Source: Siculibacillus sp.
Lineage (GTDB): Bacteria > Pseudomonadota > Alphaproteobacteria > Rhizobiales > Ancalomicrobiaceae
Direction of reading: 5' to 3'
Length of the DNA: 64,000 nucleotides
NCBI GenBank assembly: GCA_030247555.1
Contig: JAOTSD010000014.1
Coordinates: 1-64,000, forward strand
The notes under the pieces were generated by a model. It saw only the letters and a program-made list of their open reading frames with translations, had not been told where the DNA came from and did no database searches. A program made the position numbers and the translations under genes. Below, in pieces: positions 50,418 to 61,876 of this stretch; position 1 is the stretch's first letter; every line of letters begins with the position of its first letter.

Positions 50418-50860
50418 TCCGCACGTCCTCTTTCGACGAGCGCGCGATGGGCGCGCACCATGAAGCGGATCTGGTGGGCGAGCAGGCGCCAGTTGACCGG
50501 CTTGCACATGAAGGCGGTGGCGCCGGCGGCATAGGCCTGATCGATCGAGACCATGTCCTCGCGGCCGGTGATCACCATGATCGGCAGATCGTCGAAGCGG
50601 CGGTCGGCGCGCAGGACCCGCACCATCTCGATGCCGCTCATGCCGGGCATGTCGACGTCGACCAGCGCTGCGGCGAATCGCTTCTCCCCCAGGATCGCCA
50701 GTCCGGCTTCGGCGCAATCCGCGGTCTCGACCCGGACGCTCGGCGTCGACAGGTAGACGGAACAGAACTCGCGCTGAATGGGATCGTCGTCCACCGCCAG
50801 GATGTCCATGTCCTCGGTCAGGACATAGTGGAACTCTTGCTTGGTGAGGAAAGCGTTCAT
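50414..50860 (-). CDS. Single-domain response regulator
   Basis: 148 aa, receiver domain only (about 17-140), no output domain. Phospho-acceptor Asp68 is in LVDVDMPGM; acidic pocket AVDDD (24-26); Thr in VITGR and Lys in MCKPVNW are conserved. I start at the ATG at 50860; the frame extends 22 codons further. It is translationally coupled (ATGA) to the TadG-like gene and faces a divergent hybrid kinase 150 bp away, which could phosphorylate it. Confidence 0.87.
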   Translation of the reverse strand: MNAFLTKQEFHYVLTEDMDILAVDDDPIQREFCSVYLSTPSVRVETADCAEAGLAILGEKRFAAALVDVDMPGMSGIEMVRVLRADRRFDDLPIMVITGREDMVSIDQAYAAGATAFMCKPVNWRLLAHQIRFMVRAHRALVERGRAE

Positions 50861-51010
50861 CGTTGCGGAGGGGTCCGTTCGGCGGCGTCGATCTTCGTAC
50901 TCGTTGACCCGACAATAGCTCAACAATTCTAATAAGCGGTAATCGAACGACCGGCCGCCATGGGGAGGAAGCTTTTCGAAGCCTTAACCACATGGCTCCA
51001 GATTGAATGC

Positions 51011-53716
51011 ATGAAGACGCTGCCCTCGCTCTCGATCCGCGCCAAGCTGGTGGTCCTGGTGGTCTCGGCCATCCTCGTCGCCGAGGTGGTCATTCTCGCG
51101 CTGTCGGTGTGGCAGGAGGCCTCACGCTACGCCGACGCCAAGCGTGACGGCTTGTTCTCGACCGCCCAGGTGATCGCCGCCGCCGCCGCGCGCGCCACCG
51201 CCGAGGGCGACGTGACCGGTGCCTATCAGGTGATCCGCGCCATGGGACGGATCGACGGGTTGGTCTTCGCCGGGATCGATCGGCCCGACGGCAGCGGCCT
51301 CGCCGACGTCGGCGCCACCGAACAGTTGGCGAGCGACCTCGTCCTCGATCGGGCCGATCAGGCGATCTCGGTCCCCGCCATCGTCGGCGGACGCACCCTC
51401 GAGGTTCGGGTGCCGGTGGTCTACGGGGGCGCCGAGGTCGGGGTGATGCGCCTGATCGCCGACACCCGCGATCTGCCCGGGCGCATCCTCGCCGCGGTCG
51501 CGACGACGCTCGTCGGCGGCGGTCTCGCCCTCGTCCTGGCGCTGATGGTCGCGCTCCGGCTGCAGGGAGCGATCACCCGGCCGCTCGCCGCGCTGACCCG
51601 CACGATGTCGAAGGTTCGCGCCACACACGACTACGCGGTCTCGCTCACCGCCGAGAGCCGCGACGAGGTCGGCATCCTGGTCGAGGGGTTCAACGGCATG
51701 ATCGCCGACATCCGCGACCGCGACGACCGGCTGGTGCGGCATCGCGAGCGCCTGGAACAGGACGTCGCCGAGCGCACCGCCGACTACCAGAAGGCGGCGG
51801 CCGAGGCGCGGGCCGCCGATCGCGCCAAGTCCGACTTCCTGGCGACGATGAGCCACGAGATCCGCACGCCGATGAACGGCATCCTGGTGATGGCGGAACT
51901 GCTGGCGGCGACCGATCTGCCGGGGCGGGCGCGCAAGCAGGCCGAGGTGATCGCGCGATCCGGCGCCAGCCTGCTCGCCATCATCAACGACATTCTCGAC
52001 GTGTCGAAGATCGAGGCCGGCAAGTTGGAGGTCGAGCATCTCGACGTCGATCCGACCGAGGCGGTCGACACCGTCCTCAGGCTCTTCGCCGATCGCGCCC
52101 GCTCCAAGGGGCTCGATCTCGCCGCCCGCATCGCGATCCCACGCGACGTGGCGATCGATGCCGATCCGACCCGTCTCGGACAGGTGCTCGGCAATCTCGT
52201 CAACAACGCCCTCAAGTTCACCGAGACGGGCGGCGTCTCGGTGACGGTCGAGCCGGAGGGCGACGCCCGCGTCCGCTTCGCGGTCGTCGATACCGGCATC
52301 GGCATCGCCGCCGACAAGCTCGGCACCATCTTCGAGGCCTTCTCACAGGCCGACCAGTCGACGACGCGCCAGTTCGGCGGCACCGGCCTCGGTCTCACCA
52401 TCGCCCGGCGGCTGGTCGAGGCGATGGGCGGCGAGATCGCCGTGGCGAGCAGGCCCGGCGAGGGCACCAGCTTCTCCTTCTCGCTGCCGATCGCCGCGAC
52501 CCGCCGCGAGGCGGTCTGGGCGCAGTGGACCAATCTCGACGCCGAAACCCCGCGCGCCGTCGTCTCGCTCGCCGGTCGGCAGAGCGCCGAGGCGGTCGCC
52601 TTCCACCTCGCCGCCGCCGGCTTCCGGGTCGACGAGGCCGGCGCCGAGGATCTGGCGCTGCGCGCCGAAGGGGCGAGCCTCGTCGTCACGACCGCCGATC
52701 GTCTCGCCGATCATCCGCGTCTGGCGATCGGCTCGTCCGGCGGCATCGTCGCGGTGGTGCGCCCCGACGAGGACGTCGACGGGGCGATGCGGGCGCGCCG
52801 TCTCGACGGCACGCTGGTCTGGCCGATCGCCCGTGTCGATCTCGACGACGTGGTGGCGCGCCTGATCGACGGCCGTCCGCTCACCGAGGGCGATCCCGGA
52901 CGCGAGCGGCACGAGGCGCATGCCGCGAGCTTCTCCGGGCTGAAGGTGCTGGTCGCCGACGACGCCGAGGTCAACCGCGAGGTCGCCGACGCGGCGCTGC
53001 AACGGCTCGGGCTCTCGGCCGACTTCGTCGAGAATGGCCGTCGGGCGGTCGATGCGGTTCTGGCCAAGGCCTACGATCTGGTGCTGATGGACGGCTCGAT
53101 GCCGGAGCTCGACGGCTTCGCCGCCACCCGGATGATCCGCGAGGTCGAGGCGGCCGAGAGCCGGCGGCGCACGCCGATCGTGGCGCTGACCGCCCATGTC
53201 ATCGGCACCGCTGCCGACGCCTGGCGCGAGGCCGGCATGGACAGCGTCCTGCACAAGCCCTTCACCCTGGCCCGTCTGGCCGAGACCATCGAGACCCATG
53301 TCGGGGCGCGGGCCGTGATCGCCGAGACGGCGCCCGAGGGAGGCGTCGACGCCGCGGAGGATGCGGCAGGCATGCTCGATCGGGCGGTGCTCGACGATCT
53401 CCTGGCGATGGCCGGCGGCGCGACCGCGGTCGTCGACCGGATCACCGCGCTCTACCGCACCCGGTCGCAGGAGACGATCGCGGATCTCAGGGCGGCGATC
53501 GAGGCGGCGGATCTCGACCGCCTCGGCAAGGCCGCCCATGCGCTGAAGTCGATGAGCTACAACGTCGGAGCCCGCATCGTCGCCGAGACCGCCGCGCGGA
53601 TCGAGAGCGCGGCGCGGCTCGAAGGTCGGCTGGTCGATCTCGAGGAGGTCGCCCGACTGGCGAACCGTCACGATCTCTCGCTGCGTGAGATCGAGGTTTG
53701 GCGCGGCGCGGCCTGA
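51011..53716 (+). CDS. Hybrid sensor histidine kinase (HAMP-HisKA-HATPase-REC-HPt)
   Basis: 901 aa. Membrane helix about 9-31, periplasmic sensor about 32-155, second helix about 160-183, HAMP about 184-240. Phospho-His282 in MSHEIRTPMNG, ATPase boxes NLVNNALKF, DTGIGI and GTGLGLTIARRL. A degenerate middle segment (about 505-635) precedes a receiver with Asp694 (LMDGSMPELDG). The HPt domain has His843 in HALKSMSYNVG. The chain can feed phosphate to the divergent response regulator. Start MKTLPSLS at 51011; an ATG at 50960 is in frame. Confidence 0.92.
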   Translation: MKTLPSLSIRAKLVVLVVSAILVAEVVILALSVWQEASRYADAKRDGLFSTAQVIAAAAARATAEGDVTGAYQVIRAMGRIDGLVFAGIDRPDGSGLADVGATEQLASDLVLDRADQAISVPAIVGGRTLEVRVPVVYGGAEVGVMRLIADTRDLPGRILAAVATTLVGGGLALVLALMVALRLQGAITRPLAALTRTMSKVRATHDYAVSLTAESRDEVGILVEGFNGMIADIRDRDDRLVRHRERLEQDVAERTADYQKAAAEARAADRAKSDFLATMSHEIRTPMNGILVMAELLAATDLPGRARKQAEVIARSGASLLAIINDILDVSKIEAGKLEVEHLDVDPTEAVDTVLRLFADRARSKGLDLAARIAIPRDVAIDADPTRLGQVLGNLVNNALKFTETGGVSVTVEPEGDARVRFAVVDTGIGIAADKLGTIFEAFSQADQSTTRQFGGTGLGLTIARRLVEAMGGEIAVASRPGEGTSFSFSLPIAATRREAVWAQWTNLDAETPRAVVSLAGRQSAEAVAFHLAAAGFRVDEAGAEDLALRAEGASLVVTTADRLADHPRLAIGSSGGIVAVVRPDEDVDGAMRARRLDGTLVWPIARVDLDDVVARLIDGRPLTEGDPGRERHEAHAASFSGLKVLVADDAEVNREVADAALQRLGLSADFVENGRRAVDAVLAKAYDLVLMDGSMPELDGFAATRMIREVEAAESRRRTPIVALTAHVIGTAADAWREAGMDSVLHKPFTLARLAETIETHVGARAVIAETAPEGGVDAAEDAAGMLDRAVLDDLLAMAGGATAVVDRITALYRTRSQETIADLRAAIEAADLDRLGKAAHALKSMSYNVGARIVAETAARIESAARLEGRLVDLEEVARLANRHDLSLREIEVWRGAA

Positions 53717-53844
53717 GGCGACCGCTCCAGGTCCCAGCGCAGAGTGCCCGCGAAGTCGGTGTCGGCCGTTCCGCGCTACACACGTCCGCGACACGGCTGG
53801 TCGTCGTGAGGCGAAAATTTCTTTATAAAACAATAGAATCCTCA

Positions 53845-53860
53845 GAGACGACTTCGTCTC
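53845..53860. repeat. Inverted repeat at the left side of the second att copy
   Basis: GAGACGA-CT-TCGTCTC, a perfect 7-bp inverted repeat overlapping the beginning of the 22-bp att-like repeat. Tyrosine integrases bind paired inverted core sites, so this could be one. Its surroundings (53811-53845) are unusually AT-rich for this genome. Confidence 0.45.
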
Positions 53861-53874
53861 CCACCCTCTCCGCC
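53853..53874. repeat. attR-like direct repeat, second copy of the tRNA-Ser 3' end
   Basis: TTCG-TC-TCCCACCCTCTCCGCC; the last 16 bp are identical to the end of tRNA-Ser (41947-41962) and have no other reason to be here. Integrase remnants begin about 100 bp downstream, as next to an authentic att site. Confidence 0.78.
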
Positions 53875-53971
53875 GTTCTCCCGTCATCCTGTCGAAGTGG
53901 CCAGGAAACTCCGGAAGTCGAAGGGTTACGACGCTCTGCTGCACGACGGCGCTCCACGAGGCGACGAGCAG

Positions 53972-54800
53972 ATGGCCGGAGTGCCCGGACTTTCACCTCG
54001 CGGAAGCATCCGGCAGTTTCGCGTTCGCGTCCCCGGCGAGCTGCGCAAGACCATCGGTAAGGGCGAGATCGTCAAGTCGCTCGGTGCCGTTTCTCACGCG
54101 GAGGCGGCGAGGCTCGCGCGCATCGAACGCCCGGAGGCCGATCGTCGGTTCGACGAAGTCGAGGCCTTCCTGCGCACGGCGCCCGTCGAGGAGCTCTCCG
54201 AGAGTGAGCTCTACCACCTCGCTCGAGCCTTCTTCTTTCGTCTGGAGAAGCAGGCGTCCCCGGTTCCGTTCGATCCCCACGAGCGGGCCGAACTCGCTGC
54301 CATCACGGCGTCGGATCTCGCGGCGATCGGCGACTGGGACGATCAACAGGCCGTGCAACAGGTTGCAACCGCGTTCGCCGAATGGGCGAAGGTTCGGGTG
54401 AAGAAGGGCTCGAAGGCGTTCGTCGACCTCTGCGGCGCCGTCCAGGCGGCTCACGTCGAGCACCATGGCCGCGAGTACGATCGGCTGGTCGGGCATCCCG
54501 AAAGACGAAACGAAGAGCGCTTCCGCGACATCGACGAACACCACCCGCCGAAGTCCCGGCTGACGCTCGCCGACGCGGTGAAGCGGTACGTCGACGAGCC
54601 CAGCAAGTCGGAGGTCGCCAAGAAGACGAGAGCCGCTCGGAGGGTCCGATCGGGCGCCTGGGTCGATCTTCTCGGTCCGGACAGGCAGGTGGCGAACGTC
54701 GCGCGTGACGATGTGAAAGACGGCCTCGCCGTCCTCATGCGCGTGCCCTCGAACGCCGCCAAGCTCTATCCCGGCGTCCCGCTCCGGAAGGTCGTGGCGG
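53972..54800 (+). pseudogene. Tyrosine integrase, N-terminal fragment
   Basis: About 275 codons. The beginning MAGVPGLSPRGSIRQFRVRVPGELRKTIGK and the REIVKSLG/EAARLARI-type block match the N-terminal arm and core-binding parts of phage-like integrases of alphaproteobacteria. Similarity runs to about VARDDVKDGLAVLMRVPSNAAKLYPG. The whole catalytic half (Arg-His-x-x-Arg-Tyr) is missing; after about 54800 the DNA becomes a serine recombinase. A start 25 codons upstream (53897) is open but not family-like. Confidence 0.75.
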
Positions 54801-55090
54801 CGAGCAGCCCGTTGACACCGGTTCCGCCGCCGGTCGTGCCTTCGTCGGCATGCCGGGAGTGTTCGCCGAGTTCCGGACCGGTCTCCGTCGCGAGCGCCCG
54901 ATGGAAGGCATCGCCAAGGCGAAGCGCGAAGACGAGTGCAAAGGCAGGTACAAGGGGAGGCGTCCGTCGTTCCGTGGCCGAGGACGTGGCCAACCTCGCT
55001 GCCTAGGGAAAAGGGCCGCCCGCGATTGCAAAGGCGTTGGGGATCGGTGTTGCCACTGTTCACGGGCGTTTGGTCGATTTGCCCGAGGTC
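54801..55090 (+). pseudogene. Serine recombinase (resolvase/invertase) fragment, frameshifted
   Basis: In one frame from about 54806: LDTGSAAGRAFVGMPGVFAE, then FRTGLRRERPMEGIAKAKRE, which is the end of the resolvase catalytic domain with helix E. In another frame from about 55013: PPAIAKALGIGVATVHGRLV, the C-terminal HTH. A stop and a frameshift separate them, and the catalytic Ser part is absent. It is fused directly to the truncated tyrosine integrase. Confidence 0.75.
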
Positions 55091-55288
55091 TCCACGTGGA
55101 AGTGGTCAAGAGACGCGCGGCCATGAATATGTCGTGGCTTCCGGTATCGAATACCCCTCGACGAAGTCGGCGCCGGCATCGACTCGCAATCGCGCGACCG
55201 GTTTCAGAATACATCCGCGTCGAATGGCATGATCCGATAGCCCTTGAAGCGGGGCACGGGCTCGAAAGGTGGCGGCGAGGGCGATGGC

Positions 55289-55741
55289 CTAGTCGTCGTT
55301 CGCACCAGCCAACGCGCGTACGATCGCGGCGCGATCGCCGGTGCGGAGACGGACCCGCGTGGCCTCGCTCCTCATCATGCGAGCGAACTTCGACAGAACG
55401 TTCAAGGATGCGCCTGCGCTCTGCGTGGGTGACAGAACCGCCACGACCAGATCGACCGGCTGTTCGTCGATCGCCTCCCAGTCGAGCGGTCGAGCCAGGC
55501 GCGCGAAGAGTGCGACCGGTTCGGAGATGCCCTCGATCGCGGCGTGTGGCAGCGCCACGCCGGAACCGACGCCGGTCGAGCCGAGCTTCTCGCGATCTGC
55601 AAGAGCACGAGAGACCGCGAGCGGTTCGCGTCCGGTGATCTCGGCGAACCGCCCCGCCAGTGCCTTCAGGACGTGCGCCTTGGTACGCGCGGGCACGTCG
55701 AGCAAGACCGCCTCGGGGCGGAGCGGATCGATCGTCGTCAT
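55289..55741 (-). CDS. PtsN-like EIIA protein, last gene of the kdp operon
   Basis: 150 aa PTS EIIA-2 domain. Phosphorylatable His66 is kept in GSGVALPHA with the signature EKLGSTGVGSG. It differs clearly from the rpoN-linked PtsN at 7240-7710, for example in its N- and C-terminal thirds. It lies 22 bp after kdpE on the same strand. In E. coli and Rhizobium, unphosphorylated EIIA-Ntr is known to bind KdpD and stimulate kdp expression; a dedicated copy here probably acts on this KdpD. I start at ATG 55741 (GGTGA upstream); GTG 55750 is possible. Confidence 0.82.
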   Translation of the reverse strand: MTTIDPLRPEAVLLDVPARTKAHVLKALAGRFAEITGREPLAVSRALADREKLGSTGVGSGVALPHAAIEGISEPVALFARLARPLDWEAIDEQPVDLVVAVLSPTQSAGASLNVLSKFARMMRSEATRVRLRTGDRAAIVRALAGANDD

Positions 55742-55763
55742 GGTGTTCACCGATGTGTGCGCG

Positions 55764-56459
55764 TCACGGGGTGTCCTGCTCGCGCAGGCGATAGCCGACG
55801 CCGGTCTCCGTCTCGACGAGCGAGGAGGCCGGCGGGGGAAGGTCTATCTTCTGGCGCAACTGGCTGACGAGGACGCGCAGGTATTGGGGATCGGCGGTGA
55901 GGCTTCCACCCCAGATCGCCGAGGTCAGCATCTTCTGGGTCACCACCTTGCCGACGTTGCGGGCCAGCACGTGGAGGAGGTCGTATTCCTTGGGCGTCAG
56001 ATGCACCCGTTCGCCGTCGCGGGTGACGATACGGCGGATGGTGTCGACGACGAGACCACCGGTCGCCACCACCGGTTCCTCTCCGTCGCGCTGTGCGGCG
56101 TGGCGGAGCGCCGCGCGCAGCCGGGCGAGCAGTTCGCCGACCCCGAAAGGCTTGTTGACGTAGTCGTCGGCGCCGAGGTCGAGGGCGGCGATCTTCTCGC
56201 TCTCCTGGTCGCGGGCCGAGAGCACGACGATCGGCGTCTTCGACCATTCCCGGATCGAACGAACCACCTCTTTCCCGTCCATGTCGGGCAGGCCGAGATC
56301 GAGCAGGATCAGATCCGGTCCCCAGGTCGCGGCCTTGCGGATCGCCGAAGTGCCGTCCTCGACACACTCGACTTCGTGACCCGAGGCGATCAACGCCGGC
56401 CTCAGGAAGCGATGGATCTGCGGCTCGTCGTCGACGACGAGGATCCGGGTCGCGGTCAT
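55764..56459 (-). CDS. kdpE: Potassium response regulator KdpE
   Basis: 231 aa OmpR/PhoB type. Receiver with Asp54 (LLDLGLPDMDG), then a winged-helix DNA-binding domain (about 130-225, VHLTPKEYDLLHVLARNVGKVVTQK). Activates kdpFABC when phosphorylated by KdpD. It overlaps kdpD by 4 bp. Confidence 0.95.
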   Translation of the reverse strand: MTATRILVVDDEPQIHRFLRPALIASGHEVECVEDGTSAIRKAATWGPDLILLDLGLPDMDGKEVVRSIREWSKTPIVVLSARDQESEKIAALDLGADDYVNKPFGVGELLARLRAALRHAAQRDGEEPVVATGGLVVDTIRRIVTRDGERVHLTPKEYDLLHVLARNVGKVVTQKMLTSAIWGGSLTADPQYLRVLVSQLRQKIDLPPPASSLVETETGVGYRLREQDTP

Positions 56460-59161
56460 GCGCCCCCTCCCTGCGGTACGGCTCGTGGATGCGGCGGCAG
56501 CGGCAGACGCACCGTCATCCGCGTCCCGCGATCGTCACGGATCGGGCTCGCCGCGGTGATCGACCCGCCCATGGCGCCGACCACCCCGCGACAGATCGAC
56601 AGGCCGAGACCGGTGCCGGCGGCTCGCCCGTCACCGCGGGTGACACGGTGGAACTTGTCGAAGACGCGCTCGAGTTCGTCGACGGGGATGCCGATGCCGT
56701 CGTCCTCGACCTCGATGCGGACGCCGCGCCCGTCGTGAGCGAGGCGGACGCCGATCTCGCCGTCGGAGAACTTGATGGCGTTGTCGAGGAGATTGAACAT
56801 CACCTGCTCGAGCAGCGTCGCGTTGCCCTCGAGCACCAACGGGGCGCCGGCTTCCTCGAGCCGGATGTGACGCCCGGGATGGAGCCTCTCCGCCCGCGTC
56901 ACGGCGCCGCGAACCACGTCGCCGAGATCGATCCAATCGGTCGCGAGCTCGAGATTGCCGGTCTCCAGCCGCGTCATGTCGAGCAGGTTGCCCACGAACT
57001 GCGACAGGCGCCGCGTCTCCTCCTCGATCGCCGCCAGCAGATCCTGGCGCGTCGCCTCGTCGAGCCGGTCGCCGAAGTCCTTGAGGCTGGTCACCGAACC
57101 GAGGATCGAGGCGAGCGGCGTCCTCAGATCGTGCGAGATCGAGGAGAGCAACGCCGAGCGTAGCCGTTCGCTCTCCGCGCTCGCCGCCGCTTCGGTGGCG
57201 CGGGAGCCGAGTTGGATGCGTTCCGCGGCGACCGCCGTCTGGTCGGCGAGCGCGACGAGGAAGCGCTCGGCGTCCTCGGAGAGGTGAGCCTGCGGGTCGT
57301 CCGGCGCGAAGCCGATGACGCCGACCGTGCCGCTCGCCGTCACCAGCGGCCGGAACTGAAGCTCGGCGTTGGGCAGCGTCGGTGACCGGCGACCTGCGGG
57401 CTCGCCGCGCTGGAAGGCCCAGCGTGCCGCACCCATCTCGGTCACCCCGAGTTCGACGTCGGGTGGGAAAGCCCCGACGAGACGCAGATCGCCACCGTCG
57501 GCGAGCAGCGCCACCGCGCGCCCCTGGACCGCCCCGGCGATCTGGCTCACCGCCGTCCACATCAGCGGCTCGAGCGCCGCGACGCCGGCGATCTTGCGGG
57601 AATATTCGTAGAGCGCCCGCGTCGTCCGCGCCCGCGCCAGGGCGGCTTTCGCCTGCTCGTGGGCACGCCCGGCGAGGCCGCCGACAGCGGCGGCGACGAA
57701 GAGGAAGACGACCAGCGCGAAGAACTCGTGCGGCTTGGCGACGGTGAAGGTGTGGACCGGTTCGATGAAGAAGAAGTTGTAGGCGAGGAAGGAGAGGATC
57801 GCGGCGGCGAAGGCGCTGGTACGACCGAAGCGCAGAGCGCAGAGGACGACCGCCGCGAGGAAGACCATCGAGATATTGGGCAGATCGACGACGTTGCGCA
57901 GGCCGATCCCGATGGCGACCGAGATCGCCACGGCGACCGCCGCGGCGGCGAAACCGACGACGAGCCGTCGGCGGCCGGTCGGCAGTGGTGAGGGCGCGCG
58001 CGGCGCGACGGCGTCCGATGCCGCGGTCACCACCTGAACGGAAATGTCCGCGGCGCGGCTCACCAGATCGTCGGAGAGCGAGCGCCCGAAGAGGCGACGG
58101 AACCCCCCGTGGCGAACCGATCGCCCGATGACGATCTGCGAGACGTTCTCCCGCCGCGCCCAGCGCAGGATCTCGGCGACGATGTCGGCGCCGATGACCC
58201 GCGCACGTTCGGCGCCGAGCCGCTCGGCGAGGTGGAGATGGGCATCGAGGCGCCGGATCGAGGCCTCGGAGGTCGCCGCGACGTCGGGCCGGTCGACATG
58301 GAGCGCCGTCCACGGCGCGTTGAGCGCCCCGGCCTGACGGGCTGCGAGGCGGATCACGTCCGCCGACCCCTCGTCGGCGCCGACGCAGACGAGGAGGCGC
58401 TCGGCCGTCGGCCACGGTCCCTCGATGGCGCTCTGGCGGAGATAGGCCAGCATCTCGTCGTCGACGTGGGCGGCGGTGCGCCTCAGCGCCAGTTCCCGCA
58501 GCGCCGTCAGGTTCGACGGCTTGAAGAAGTTCTCGATCGCTCGAGCGGCGTTCTCCGGCACGTAGACCTTGCCGTCCTTCAGCCGCTCGACAAGCTCGTC
58601 CGGGGTCAGGTCGACGAGGATCACCTCGTCGGCGCGCTCCAGCATGCGGTCCGGCACCGTCTCGCGGATGGTGACGCCGGTGATGCGACCGACGACGTCG
58701 GAGAGGCTTTCGAGATGCTGGATGTTGAGCGCCGTCCACACGTCGATGCCGGCGTCGAGCAGTTCCTCGACGTCTTGGAAGCGCTTCGGGTGCCGCGAGC
58801 CGGGGACGTTGGAATGGGCGAGTTCGTCGACGATCAGAAGGGTCGGGCGGCGGGCGAGCGCCGCATCGATGTCGAACTCCATCAGCGAGCGGCCGCGATG
58901 GATCACCGGCCGGCGCGGCAGCACCTCGAGCCCGTCGATCAGCGCCGCGGTCTCGGCCCGCCCGTGGGTCTCGACCAGACCGACCACGACATCGACACCT
59001 TCGCCGGCGAGGCGGCGGGCGTGCGACAGCATGGCGTAGGTCTTGCCCACCCCCGGTGCCGCGCCGAGATGGATCTTCAGCCGCCCACGCCCCTCCCGTT
59101 CGGCGAGCGCCAACAGCGCTTCCGGCGAGGGGCGACCGTCACGGGCATGGGCGTCGGACAT
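56456..59161 (-). CDS. kdpD: Potassium sensor histidine kinase KdpD
   Basis: 901 aa, full length. N-terminal KdpD domain with Walker A GAAPGVGKT (33-41), a Usp domain (about 250-375), four membrane helices (about 395-500), a GAF region, then HisKA with SISHDLRTPLASI near 675 and HATPase boxes (LLDNAIKF, DDGIGIP, GTGLGLSI). It senses low potassium or envelope stress. EIIA-Ntr is a known KdpD partner, of interest since a PtsN-like gene ends this operon. ATG at 59161; another lies 3 codons upstream. Confidence 0.95.
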   Translation of the reverse strand: MSDAHARDGRPSPEALLALAEREGRGRLKIHLGAAPGVGKTYAMLSHARRLAGEGVDVVVGLVETHGRAETAALIDGLEVLPRRPVIHRGRSLMEFDIDAALARRPTLLIVDELAHSNVPGSRHPKRFQDVEELLDAGIDVWTALNIQHLESLSDVVGRITGVTIRETVPDRMLERADEVILVDLTPDELVERLKDGKVYVPENAARAIENFFKPSNLTALRELALRRTAAHVDDEMLAYLRQSAIEGPWPTAERLLVCVGADEGSADVIRLAARQAGALNAPWTALHVDRPDVAATSEASIRRLDAHLHLAERLGAERARVIGADIVAEILRWARRENVSQIVIGRSVRHGGFRRLFGRSLSDDLVSRAADISVQVVTAASDAVAPRAPSPLPTGRRRLVVGFAAAAVAVAISVAIGIGLRNVVDLPNISMVFLAAVVLCALRFGRTSAFAAAILSFLAYNFFFIEPVHTFTVAKPHEFFALVVFLFVAAAVGGLAGRAHEQAKAALARARTTRALYEYSRKIAGVAALEPLMWTAVSQIAGAVQGRAVALLADGGDLRLVGAFPPDVELGVTEMGAARWAFQRGEPAGRRSPTLPNAELQFRPLVTASGTVGVIGFAPDDPQAHLSEDAERFLVALADQTAVAAERIQLGSRATEAAASAESERLRSALLSSISHDLRTPLASILGSVTSLKDFGDRLDEATRQDLLAAIEEETRRLSQFVGNLLDMTRLETGNLELATDWIDLGDVVRGAVTRAERLHPGRHIRLEEAGAPLVLEGNATLLEQVMFNLLDNAIKFSDGEIGVRLAHDGRGVRIEVEDDGIGIPVDELERVFDKFHRVTRGDGRAAGTGLGLSICRGVVGAMGGSITAASPIRDDRGTRMTVRLPLPPHPRAVPQGGGA

Positions 59162-59174
59162 GGGCGACATCCGT

Positions 59175-59780
59175 TCACGAAGGATCGAGGCGCGCAAGTG
59201 CCAGATTGAGGTCGAGGACATTCACCCGAGGTTCGCCGAGAAAGCCGAGATCGCGGCCCGCGACTCGTGCGGCGATCAGGGCCTCGACCACGTCGGGCGT
59301 CACGTGGCGCGCCGCTGCGATCCGCTTCACCTGGAGCCGGGCGTAGGCCGGCGAGACGTGCGGGTCGAGGCCGCTGGCCGAGGTGGTCACGGCATCGGCC
59401 GGAACCGTGGCGGCCCCGGCCTCCGCCTTCAGCATCTCGGCGTCGGCCTTCACCCGGTCGATCAGTTTCGCCGAGAGCGGTCCGAGGTTGGAGCCCGAGG
59501 AGTTGGCGGCATTGTAGGGAGCGTCGATGGTCTTGGTCGCATCGTTCGGGTCGGGCGCCGAGGTCGCCGACGGTCGCCCATGGAACCACTTCGCCGCGGT
59601 GAAACTCTGGCCTATGAGCGCCGAGCCGACGACCTTGCCGTCGACTTCGACGAGGCTGCCGTTCGCGGCGCCGGGCAGGAGAGCCTGGGCGACGCCGGTG
59701 ATCGCCAGCGGATAGGCGACGCCGGTCAGCACAGTGAGGCTACCGAGGAGGACGAGCGCGGGGCGGAGATGTTCGATCAT
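59175..59780 (-). CDS. kdpC: Potassium-transporting ATPase subunit C
   Basis: 201 aa. One N-terminal membrane helix (about 8-30) and a periplasmic domain with SLVEVDGKVVGSALIGQ near 42 and DPHVSPAYARLQ near 140; assists ATP and K+ binding in the KdpFABC pump. 10 bp after kdpB and 13 bp before kdpD. Confidence 0.95.
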   Translation of the reverse strand: MIEHLRPALVLLGSLTVLTGVAYPLAITGVAQALLPGAANGSLVEVDGKVVGSALIGQSFTAAKWFHGRPSATSAPDPNDATKTIDAPYNAANSSGSNLGPLSAKLIDRVKADAEMLKAEAGAATVPADAVTTSASGLDPHVSPAYARLQVKRIAAARHVTPDVVEALIAARVAGRDLGFLGEPRVNVLDLNLALARLDPS

Positions 59781-59790
59781 GATCGTTGCC

Positions 59791-61848
<2,058 letters not shown>

Positions 61849-61876
61849 GGGTGTCGGTCCTCGAAGGAGACGAGGG

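Noticed and set aside
55091..55288. Possible extension of the resolvase or another gene before the kdp-linked EIIA gene
   Set aside because: About 200 bp with stops in the relevant frames and no recognisable motif after the HTH piece.
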